Below are positions 54,752 to 64,000 of a stretch of DNA of 64,000 bases, piece by piece. The stretch lies in contig OY997588.1 in NCBI GenBank assembly GCA_963921825.1, forward strand, positions 53,700,803 to 53,764,802, written 5' to 3'. Source of the stretch: Erodium maritimum. Lineage: Eukaryota; Streptophyta; Magnoliopsida; Geraniales; Geraniaceae. The notes below the pieces were generated by a model that was given only the letters and a program-made list of their open reading frames with translations, was not told the DNA's origin and did no database searches. A program made the position numbers and the translations under genes. Positions within the stretch are counted from its first letter, which is position 1. The number at the start of each line of letters is the position of its first letter.

Positions 54752-57700
54752 TTAATACCCTAATGAAACGAAGCGGGTTTTACAATCTACCCCCCTTAAA
54801 GGAATTTCGCCCACGAAATTTAAAACAGGCGTACCTCGGGAAACGAACAGGGCGGGATACTTCGCGCGAATCTCGTCCTCGCGCTCCCAAGTTGATTCAG
54901 CTCCGTGGTGCTTCCACTGTACTCGTACCAAGTGGATAATCTTGCCTCCCCGCAGAATCTGCTCCCGCGTGTCCATAATCCGAATCGGCTGCTCCTCATA
55001 GGAGACATCATCAGCAATCTCGATATCTGTCCACTCAATGACGTGGGAGGGGTCTGCATTGTACTGCCGCAACTGAGACACGTGGAAGACGTTATGGACT
55101 CTCCCAAGTTGCGGTGGCAACGCCAGACGATAAGCCACTGTTCCCACTCTGCCCAAAATCTGGAACGGGCCAATGTACCTCGGAGCCAACTTGCCCCCGC
55201 TTCGCCTGAACCGCACCAGCCCCTTCCTCGGGCTCACCTTCAGGAACACGTGATCCCCGACTGCAAACTCAAGGGGTCGACGTCGCTTGTCGGCATAACT
55301 CTTCTGTCGGCTCTGTGCTGTCCTCAGCCGATCGCGGATCAGTGCGACTTTCTCCGTCGTCTCTCTGACAAGATCTAGCCCAGCAGACTCTTGTCCCCCA
55401 CCTCTGCCCAGCACACTGGTGACCGACACGGCCTCCCATACAACGCTTCGAAAGGTGCCATCCCGATACTGGCTTGGAAGCTGTTGTTGTAGGCGAACTC
55501 GGCCAACGGCAGGTGGGTCTCCCAAGATCCCCTGAAATCCAGTACACATGCTCGCAGCATGTCCTCTAAGATCTGAATGGTACGCTCCGACTGACCGTCT
55601 GTCTGAGGATGATGCGTTGTACTGAGTAGCACCTCGGTCCCCAATGCCTTCTGCAAACTCGGCCAAAACCTAGACGTGAAGCGGGGATCCCTGTCAGACA
55701 CTATCGACACCGGGACCCCGTGGAGACGCACTATCTCCTGAACGTACAAACTGCTCAACTTGTCCACTGGGTCGGTCATCCTCATAGCCAGGAAGTGGGC
55801 CGACTTGGTCAATCGGTCGACTACCACCCACACAGCGTCGTTCCCCTTTGGCGATCTCGGTAGTCCACACACGAAGTCCATCGTTATGTGTTCCCACTTC
55901 CACTGAGCAATCGGTAGTGGCTGTAACAATCCCGCTGGACGCTGATGCTCGGCCTTCACCTGCTGACAGACAAGGCACCTCGACACAAACTCTGCGACTG
56001 CTCTCCTCATACCGCGCCACCAGTAGTGCCGTCTGAGGTCACGGTACATCTTGGTGCCCCCCGGATGCACTGTGAGACGCGAATGGTGTGCCTCTCGTAA
56101 CACGGCGTCTCTACAGTTAACCGGTACGAATAGCCCCCCGCGGTATCGTAGTCCCCAATCAGTGCTGTCCTGCCAGCCCACCACCTCATCACCCCTGACG
56201 ACTCTCTCGCGTATCTCTGATGCTTCGACGTCCTCTGTCTGCGCCTCCAGCACTTGGGCAAGCAGTGAGGGCTGAGCCACTAGTGAGCACATGGAAACAC
56301 CGCCAGTAACCTCCTCTAGCTCAAGCCCGAATGTGCTCAGCTTCCCCATCATGCCCCACTCTCGGACAGATATGCTGGCGAGGCTCGGAGCCGACTTCCT
56401 ACTCAAGGCGTCGGCGACAACGTTCGCCTTGCCTGGGTGGTAGTGTAGCTCGAAGTCGTACTCTTCAAGTAGTTCCATCCACCGTCGCTGACGCATGTTC
56501 AGGTTTCGCTGGGAAAATATGTACTTGAGGCTCTTGTGATCCGAGAACACCTGAAACCCCTCGCCGTACAGATAATATCGCCAGCTCTTCAGTGCAAACA
56601 CGACTGCTGCTAGCTCCAAGTCGTGGGTAGGATAGTTGCGCTCGTGTATCTTCAACTGCCTGGAGCCATAAGCCACAACTCTGCCCGACTGCATCAGCAC
56701 GCAGCCCAGTCCCTCTCCGGACGCATCGCAGTAAACATCATAACCAATTCCTCGCTCGGGCACCACTAACACTGGAGCTGTAGTCAGCCGAGTCTTCAGC
56801 TCCGCGAACGCACGCTCACAGTCGTCTGTCCACACGAATCCGACACCCTTGCGCGTCAACAGAGTCATCGGTGCGGCTAGTCATGCAAAATCTTGGACAA
56901 ATCGCCTATAGTAGCCTGCCAATCCCAGAAAGCTGCGGATCTCGAAAACACTCGTGGGCCGTGCCCACTTCGAGACCGCGTCGACCTTCGACGGATCGAC
57001 CAGGATACCGTCACGGGATACAATGTGGCCGAGGAACCTCACCTCAGAGAGCCAGAACTCGCACTTCTCCCGGTTGGCATATAGCTGATGCTTGCGTAGT
57101 AGGGTCAGAACAGCCCTCAGATGTGCCTTATGCGCCGCCTCGTTCTGCGAATATATCAGGATGTCGTCCACAAATACCACCACAAACTGATCTAGGTACG
57201 GCCGGAAGACGCTGTTCATCAGGTCCATGAACGCTGCTGGCGCGTTCGTCAGTCCGAATGGCATCACTAGGAACTCGTAGTGCCCATAGCGTGTCCGGAA
57301 TGCAGTCTTTGCGACGTCCCCCTCACGGACTCGCAACTGATAATAACCGGATCGCAGATCGATCTTCGAGAAGTGAGTCGCCCCTCTCAACTGGTCGAAC
57401 AAGTCGTCGATCCTCGGCATCGGGTACCGGTTCTTCACCGTAACCCGGTTTAGCTTCCGGTAATCTATACACATCCGTAGCTCTCCACTCTTCTTCTTCA
57501 CGAAGAGTGCTGGTGCTCCCCACGGCGATGCACTCGGACGGATAAACCCCTTCTGCTGAAGCTCCTCCAGTTGACGCTTCAGCTCAGTCAATTCGGCCGG
57601 TGCAAACCTGTAAGGCGCCATCGATATCGCCGCCGTTCCCGGCACTAGGTCAATCCCGAACTCCACCTCACGAATCGGTGGCAGCCCGCTCAACTCCTCA

Positions 57701-59685
57701 GGAAAGACCTCGGGGAACTCGCATACCACTCTCGGTAACTCTCGGCTCTGCACAGCCGGTACTTCCTCCTCTGCGGACAACGCCGACAGGAGGACCCCAC
57801 TCTTACTTCCCAGCACGCACGTCACCTTCGTACCGCCCACTGTCACTGTCACTCGTCGTCTATAGCAATCGATGTTGGCTCGGTACCTCGACAGCCAATC
57901 CATACCCAAAATCACATCAAAGGTAGTCATCCCTAACACGAGAAGATCCCCAGGGCAAGGACAGTCTGCGACTCTAATCTCGCAGGCACGACATACTCTA
58001 GTCAACGATGCACCACCCCCAACTGGGTTGTCCAGGCATAGAGGTGGGCTCAACGGCTCTAAGCTCAGCCCCAACCTCTCGGCACAACCCGACGAAATAA
58101 AAGAGTGCGACGCCCCGGTGTCAAACAAGAATAAAGCCCATAGGTGATACAATAGACACGTACCCTGGATGGTCTCGCGGTACGTGTTAGGTCCTGGGGC
58201 TCTGGAGTCGGTGACTGCATAGACTCTCCCCTGCGAGGTCTGCTGCCTCTGACCCGGCGCGCTGGCTGCTGAATACCCGTGACTCTGCTGCTGTCTCGGA
58301 ACCGGTGCGCTCGTAGAAGGCTGTGACGGTCTAGACTGCTGACCCTGACGAGGACGTCCCCTGGGCGACTGTACGGTCCGCGACTGTTGCGGTCGCTGCG
58401 CTGATGTTGCCCTCGACGGCTCACGGCACCATGCAATGGTGTGCCCAACCTGGCCGCATCGAAAACAGCTGATCTCGTTGGCTCTCGACTCCGTGCCCTG
58501 GCTGGTCCGGCTGGTCGCTGGCCGCGCCGTAGGTACTCCTTCCATCGGGCACTCGCGACGGAAGTGGCCTTGCTGCCCGCAAGTAAAGCACGCCGGCGCC
58601 CTCTCTTGTGCGACTGGCCCAACTGCTGCCACTGAACTCCGCTGTCTCGATCCACTCTGATGAGGCGGTGGTCGGAAGGATCCCGCGGTCCTTTGCCTCC
58701 GCGAGTCTCGTGAGTCTGACGGCCCGGTCCAACTGATCGGCCGAGGTCGGACCTCACGGCCCCTGGCTGCATCCCGGATGCCCTGCTCCACTGTAGCCGC
58801 GGTGTCCACTAGATCGGTATACTTCCGTATCCTCAAGGCGAGAACCTGGTTCCGGATGCCCAGCCTCAGTCCGTCCTGGAACCGCAGGCAACAGTTCGTC
58901 TCGCTAGACACCATCTCAGGCGCGAATCTGGCCAAGGCTGTGAACCTGGCCTCGTACTGTGCCACTGTCATCTCTCCCTGCTCCAGGTATAAGAACTGCC
59001 GATGTCGCTCCAGCCGAGCCGACTCGGGAAAGTACTGTGCCATGAATACCTCCTGGAATACGCTGTAGTCGTATCCGACTGTGTCCTTCACCCGCCCCCA
59101 CCAGTGGTAGGCGCTGTCTCTCAGCTGATGGGCCGCGAAGGACACTCTCCGACGGCCATCCTCGACACCCAAAGTGTCCAGGTCTCGTGTGACCTGCTCT
59201 ATCCATCGCTCGGCTAGGTCGGGATTTGGCTCCCCGACAAAAACAGGTATCCCGAGCTTTAGGAAATCGAGTAGCGCTCGGGAGGTAAGATCCTCTGTCT
59301 GAGCGGCCCTCATCGGAACTGCGGCTGCCTCTGGTGCTGGCGAAGCCGACTCTCGGCTGGCGATGACCGCCACCAAACTCTGAACGGTCCTGGTAAGCTC
59401 ATCCAGGGCAGTCATCACTGGAGGGTCCGCGACTGGCGGAACACTGGGGGTACCTGCAGATGGCCCCGCATCACTTCTCCCGTCTCCTCCGACGGGAGTG
59501 CCCTGTGCCTCCGCGTAGTCGGCGGGCTCGACGACTGGCACCCTCCCTGGTGCCCCTGCTGACCGCCCCCGCCGGCCTCGCGTGGGTGCCTGACCCTGCG
59601 TTCCTGATGCTCGTCCGCGCCTTCCGCGAGCCATGAACAGTATCCTCTGCACGGATACACGCAAACGTTCAGTTTGCGAACTCAA
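54752..59685 (-). pseudogene. chromovirus gag-pol polyprotein with one stop and one frameshift
   Basis: It starts at 59685 ([10 protein letters not shown]) or at the internal ATG at 59634 (MARGRRGR). Part 1 (934 codons): gag capsid at residues 140-260, two CCHC knuckles (366-379 and 407-420), aspartic protease FDTGASHSF at 521-529 and reverse transcriptase 725-900 with FVDD at 838-841. An in-frame TGA at about 56884 stops it. The same frame reopens with RNase H ([27 protein letters not shown]) and integrase ([33 protein letters not shown]). A one-base loss near 55380 shifts the frame. The rest carries the GPF motif (RYIGPFQI) and a chromodomain (RVQWKHHGAESTWE). As it stands the copy cannot make full pol. 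Confidence 0.92.
54785..54800 (-). other. polypurine tract of the chromovirus
   Basis: On the minus strand TTTAAGGGGGGTAGAT directly precedes the 3' LTR start TGTAAAACCC. It is the plus-strand primer site and also lies within the end of the pol frame. Confidence 0.85.
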
Positions 59686-60285
59686 ATAAAGGCGACAAGT
59701 TCAAAAACGCCAACGCTCACACGGTCTAAGTTTACTCTATCGCGTATGTCACTAAAGCGCCACACCGCTCAAGCTAAACATACCTTATATATGGTATTAG
59801 TATACGAGACCACACCGACATATACCACACAAGCGACGACAAACCAACCAGAGTCGAACCTTGCCCCCCCGGGCCAACCAAAATCAAACATACGCCCACA
59901 GGGCCAATCAAGTTCAAGACATGCCAAAAGGGCCAACAACCTTAAACCTTTTTCCGCTTCCTTAAAAATCCTCATTTCTTGGCATCAGGTGGTTACAACC
60001 CCGTCCAGGCGTCCCCGAACTACGTTGTGGCCACTTGATACCAACACCGTCACGCTCGACCACAGGAGCGCTCCTGAGTCGAGTCGCGACAGTTTAAAAA
60101 CGTTTCACGCAGCAACACACAAACATTGTGCCAGTAGCCCCGTACTGCACAAGCACAAACAAACAGGACTCAAATCCTAACGGGTCTACACCCGAGTTCC
60201 GACTTGCGTACCCCACGCAGGACGGGACTCTACCGACTCGACTCTCCCACCTAATTGACGTGTAGTCCGAGGTGTGAAACCTGGC
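59686..60285 (-). other. chromovirus 5' untranslated leader
   Basis: About 600 bp between primer-binding site and gag. Open frames here have no domain. GGGCCAA phrases repeat around 59870-59940. Confidence 0.6.
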
Positions 60286-60297
60286 GCTCTGATACCA
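60286..60297 (-). other. primer-binding site, initiator-Met tRNA type
   Basis: On the minus strand TGGTATCAGAGC lies three bases inside the end of the 5' LTR (60301) and matches the complement of the initiator tRNA-Met 3' end. Confidence 0.9.
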
Positions 60298-60300
60298 AGC

Positions 60301-63300
60301 TGTCACGCCCCAATTTCAGTGGTACCGAAACTAGGGACGCGAACGTTTAAAAACGTTACAAGACTGAAACCTGTTTTCGATAAATCCCCTAAAAAGTCAG
60401 TTTAGTTCCACAAAAGAATAATATTTACACCTCAAAATAAAAGTCCCACGCTTTGGCAAAACGAGATACACGTCTCTAGACTCAAACACCCAGCAACCCG
60501 CTTCTAGCTCTTCAAGCTTCAGAAGCTCACCTAGTCCAGACTACGAACGGTACCTGTAGGAAAAGCAGCTAGGGGTGAGCGTTCGCTCACCACCACAGAT
60601 AACATACTGACTACGGCATAATTAGTAGACAAAGCTGATGACACTAACAACGACTCAAAGACACACACACGACCAGTCTTTTCCTCAACTGACTCAACAC
60701 TCGGATACGTTATGTAGACCCCACACTACGATCGACGACCTCCTCCAAGACACGACTGACCACACAATACCAAACAAGATCACAAAGGATCGCAAACCGG
60801 CTGCTCAGTAACCAATCTCTGTCTCTCGCCCTTTACCGATCATAGACGTGGTCAGGCGGTCGACCTGTCGCGCAACTTCTCCCGATCCCAGTCGGGAGGC
60901 TAACCCACAACCTCTCCGCTTCACCCGATCCCAGTCGGGTGGTTAGCCACACCCGCGCGTCCTTCCCCCGATCCCAGTCGGGGAGCTAGCCCACAACCCC
61001 TCCGCTTCTCCCGATCCTAGTCGGGAGGCTAGCTACACCACACAACCTCCACCAGTAACCAGTAACCAATCACAATCACAAACAAGTTCAAACAGACAGT
61101 AACGACACCGGTGACAACTCCATAGGCACTCAAGGCCAACAAGACACCAACAACCAAACACAGGTTCAAAAACCCTACGGGCCCTCATGGCCACCCAAGA
61201 CATCAACGGTAAAGTACGGGTTCACAACCCCACGGGCACTCACGGCCACCCAAAACACCGAAACGACAACATGGGCTCTCATGGCCACCCAAGACTCAGC
61301 AATGAAAAATACGGGCTCTCAAGGCCACCCAACTCAACAACAAATAACACGGGCTCTCAAGGCCACCCAACTCAACAATAAATAACACGGGCTCTCAAGG
61401 CCACCCAAACTCAACAGTAAATGACACGGGCTCTCAAGGCCACCCAAACTTCAACAGTAAAAATAACACACAACAACCTCCGGCATAATCGGTGCCTACA
61501 ACAGTCCTAAGATCACTAGTTTCACAATCAACCTCCGGTCATGGTCATATGCCTCCAGTACTCCTAATATCAACAGTTTCACAACCAACCTCCGAGCATG
61601 GTCATATGCCTCCAGTAAATCAATTATCGCTAAGTTCTCTACTCCTATGACACTACTAAGTGTCACATGCTTTTCTCATAATTACTAAGTTCCTGTAACA
61701 TGCTTTTCTAATAAACGCTACAATCCCGTATCATGCTTTTCTAATCTTTAAATAAAACTACTCAACCCACGACACCCCGGTGTCACATGCAATTCTACTG
61801 TTAACTTTCCCCAGTCAGGGCCGAGATCCGGCTACTTTTCCCTACCTCGAAAGCAACTCCAGAAGCGCTCCACTAAACCCGAGATGAATCGCAGTCACTC
61901 GCCGAGCCTCCCTTTGCCTCGGTCCGCAGCACGATCTAAAAGAACACAGATTTAACTCACTTTAAACTAGTACGAACCGGTCGAAAATAAATAACTCAAC
62001 GCCCAAGTTAATAACGGTTCCGCCGTTAAGTTAACGGCTACGATTTGTCCATTTTAAACTTGACAGTTGTCGTTTACACTCGAGCGGGATAAAAGTCGGG
62101 TTACGACGGATCGGGTTCGAGCACCCGCGCACCGAACCCAGGTTTGATCTAAACCCAGTTTAAACCCCTTTTTAACTTAAAACCGTCGTTGAACACCCTT
62201 GCTTTAATTAATTTCGTCTTTGATTTTAAAACAAAACGGTTTCCTTCCGTTCGTTTCCAAACTCGATATTTTGGTCCGGAACCCTTATAAAGTCGATTTG
62301 ATTTCGTTTCCCCCCTTTTTGATTTAACTTAACTCGAGTCTAACTTTAATAAACGACTTTCGTTTTAAAACCCGTTAAACTTAACCCGACCTAGTTTTAA
62401 CGATAACGATTTTCTTTATGTCCGAACGATAAGGATCTAACATTTATTCTAAAGTCGATTTTCAATTTACAAACAGTTTTAATCCTTCCTTTTTCACCCT
62501 TAACAGATCAAAACAAACGTAAATGACATAATAATAACTTAAAAATTTGTGTTCTTCGTTACAAATCTTTACACTTCAGAATTACAATAACCCAACAATT
62601 CTTCAACAAACCGAGATCCCGTTTCTGGTTCTGTTCCTTTCCATTTCCAAAGTCCCATTCCGTCCCAACCAGATCCAGAACAGAGCGTTCTATCACCGAT
62701 CGGATCTGAATGGACTCGGGAAAGGGAGAATAAGAGAAGAGGGACGAGCTCGGTTTTGGTCCGGCCGACCACCGGCGATGTCGTTATCGGCCGAAGTTCC
62801 ACAGGCCGAGAACTCACCGTACCGACACGGTGGAGACGGTGGAGAGTGGCGGTGTACGGCTCGGGTCCGGACGACTCGTCTCGTTCCGGGTCCGACGAGC
62901 TCGCCGGTGACGGCGGGAGCTCGGTTCGCGTTCGGGTGAAGGGGAGGCGATGTTCGGTCGGAGTTTGGTGAGGAAGACGAAGGAAAGAGAGACAGGGAGG
63001 TCGGAGACGGGAAACGGGGCGGTGGCACGTTAGGGTTTCGGGACGGAACCGATGGTGAACAGCCAGGTTTTTGGACGGAGACGGTGAGATGGGTCGGGAG
63101 ATGAAGGGGAAGGATGGGACGAGGGTTGAGAGGGGTGTGGAGGCCGGAAACGGCGGTGGCCGGTGCTGGTTCGGCGGAGAAGACGAAGGAGGAGAGGGAG
63201 TGAGGTCGAGAGAATCGAAGGGTAGAGAGAGGGAGGCTGCGGCGTGTTCTGATGCTGAAACCCTAGGGTTTCAGCTTATATCAGACACGCTGGGCCGAGC

Positions 63301-63373
63301 CCTCTTGGGCCTCAGTCGAAGAACGGGCCTAAGGCCCAAACGGCTGGTTGGCCGAAACAGGCCTGGCCTGTCC

Positions 63374-63409
<36 letters not shown>

Positions 63410-63488
63410 TCACCACTTGTTTCAAACATCAACCCTACAGTTTTCGGGTTTTAAATTAATACCCTAATGAAACGAAGCGGGTTTTACA
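60301..63488 (-). repeat. 5' LTR of the chromovirus
   Basis: 3188 bp, nearly identical to 51586-54784. It holds the promoter for the minus-strand genomic RNA; no TATA box was assigned with confidence. Hairpin array at 60879-61027, tandem repeats at about 61275-61460 and the T-run at 63376-63406. Confidence 0.95.
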
Positions 63489-63493
63489 AGCAT

Positions 63494-64000
63494 ACTCAAA
63501 TTACTCTGCGAAAGACCTTCTAGATGCATTGGCACAGGAAAGGGTGGTAGACGTACATGTCAGAGATTTCGGAAACAGAGTATCAGCTTGAGAGATACTA
63601 ACTAGACGTGGTTTCAGAGATGACCAAAATTTGTTGACAAGGATGGAGGTAGGGTCCTAAAGGGATGATTCTTCCAATGAGTCACTATAGAAGGGTTGTC
63701 GTTCCATGGATGGTGTACTAAGTCTTTTGAAGCAATAGGCAAGGAAATTAGCATTCTAAATACTATGCTCAAAGAAGGAGAATGTGATACTACTTTCGGG
63801 AAGGCGTTTATGTCAGTCCATAGCTTGCATAACCTCAAATCTGTGACCATTGATGTAACAATGAGGGAAAAATCTTTCAGCACGTCAGTGGAACCGGTGA
63901 ACGTCTCGGAAGTTCGGAGGCGAATAAGGAAAGTTGTGAAGATTAGGAAGAGTCTCCGGATTTCCAAGGTAGACGAGCCATTCCAAATAATTTACCACAG
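63494..64000 (+). pseudogene. DUF4283-like ORF, right half of the split RRM gene, runs off the edge
   Basis: YSNYSAKDLLDALAQERVVD opens near 63496 and is followed by stops (about 63591, 63655 and 63688). From about 63693 an uninterrupted plus-strand frame runs to the window end. It begins GLSFHGWCTKSFEAIGKEI and continues with an MSVHSLHNLKSVTIDV block. The W..SFE.IG pattern followed by an ALF-V-T-SL-style strand resembles DUF4283/gag-like domains of plant retroelement ORFs. It is apparently continuous with 50961-51580 before the chromovirus insertion. Whether it is a host gene or a retroelement ORF1 cannot be decided here. Confidence 0.5.

Larger units (their letters stand above)
51586..54784 (-). 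repeat. 3' LTR of the chromovirus
   Basis: 3199 bp. It aligns with 60301-63488 at a constant offset of 8715. Substitutions seen: 51739 (G/T), 51864 (C/G), 52557 (C/T) and 54066 (C/T). The only length change is a T-run of 42 (54661-54702) versus 31 in the other LTR. It contains a 43-bp hairpin array and 37-bp tandem repeats. Confidence 0.95.
51586..63488 (-). mobile_element. full-length Ty3/gypsy chromovirus, Tekay/Del type
   Basis: The element is 11.9 kb and transcribed on the minus strand. Its LTRs (51586-54784 and 60301-63488) begin TG and end CA. Flanking 5-mers are AGCAC (51581-51585) and AGCAT (63489-63493), a TSD with one mismatch. Primer-binding site, purine tract, gag, protease, reverse transcriptase, RNase H, integrase and a C-terminal chromodomain are all present in gypsy order. 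The chromodomain marks it as a chromovirus; the 3.2-kb LTRs and layout suit the Tekay (Del) clade. Only four substitutions between the LTRs were found by eye, so insertion was very recent. Confidence 0.93.

Noticed and set aside
53832-54763. Several open frames of 70-135 codons in the LTR, including one ending in poly-Phe
   Set aside because: They lie in the LTR, are duplicated exactly in the other LTR, have no domain, and the poly-Phe is the T-run.
55848-59217. Plus-strand frames across the chromovirus
   Set aside because: They are antisense shadows of the gag-pol coding strand in a GC-rich region.
59674-60180. 168-codon plus-strand frame
   Set aside because: It is antisense to the chromovirus leader and the start of gag. 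No domain.

Overview
The window looks like nuclear DNA of a flowering plant, probably a eudicot. The two intact genes have GT-AG introns and plant-type family members. Almost everything else is plant transposable elements: Ty3/gypsy chromovirus, Ty1/copia, L1-type LINE, hAT, Mutator-like (MULE) and CACTA-like. No rRNA, tRNA, CRISPR or prokaryotic feature was seen. The species cannot be named from this sequence.

Layout. 1-1266: intergenic sequence with LINE tails. 1267-7655: three nested insertions (hAT, then MULE, then a gypsy solo LTR), each with its own target-site duplication (TSD). 8493-13927: a degenerate but nearly full-length LINE with an 18-bp TSD. 14245-15065: an older minus-strand LINE fragment. 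15882-19413 (minus): a complete nine-exon gene for an EEF2KMT/FAM86-type lysine methyltransferase. 21529-23615 (plus): a complete five-exon gene for an SGPP-type HAD sugar-phosphate phosphatase. The two genes are head to head and seem to share a very short promoter. A MULE carrying a second foldback element sits in the probable 5'UTR intron of the methyltransferase gene. 24170-27623: small DNA transposons. 28281-37415: a copia element of about 8.5 kb with 1.69-kb LTRs, preceded by an extra partial LTR. 37555-43672: a decayed second copia element peppered with MITEs. 45082-46050: an LTR remnant. 46523-49671: a gypsy solo LTR with a hairpin MULE inside. 51586-63488: a very young 11.9-kb Tekay/Del-type chromovirus on the minus strand. 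It splits an RRM/DUF4283-like open frame that continues off the right edge.

How it fits together. Only the two cellular genes appear functional, one for modification of a translation factor (by family) and one for sugar-phosphate turnover. The rest is a layered insertion record. Solo LTRs show LTR-LTR recombination. The nearly identical chromovirus LTRs show recent activity, although that copy has a stop codon and a frameshift in pol. Many short palindromic elements with 9-10-bp TSDs suggest a busy Mutator-like population.

No wholly new biological system was found. The most unusual items are a 43-bp hairpin array with covarying stem pairs in the young LTR, a foldback/MULE group sharing a conserved palindromic module, and the compact divergent gene pair with an ACGT-box-rich transposon in a 5'UTR intron.
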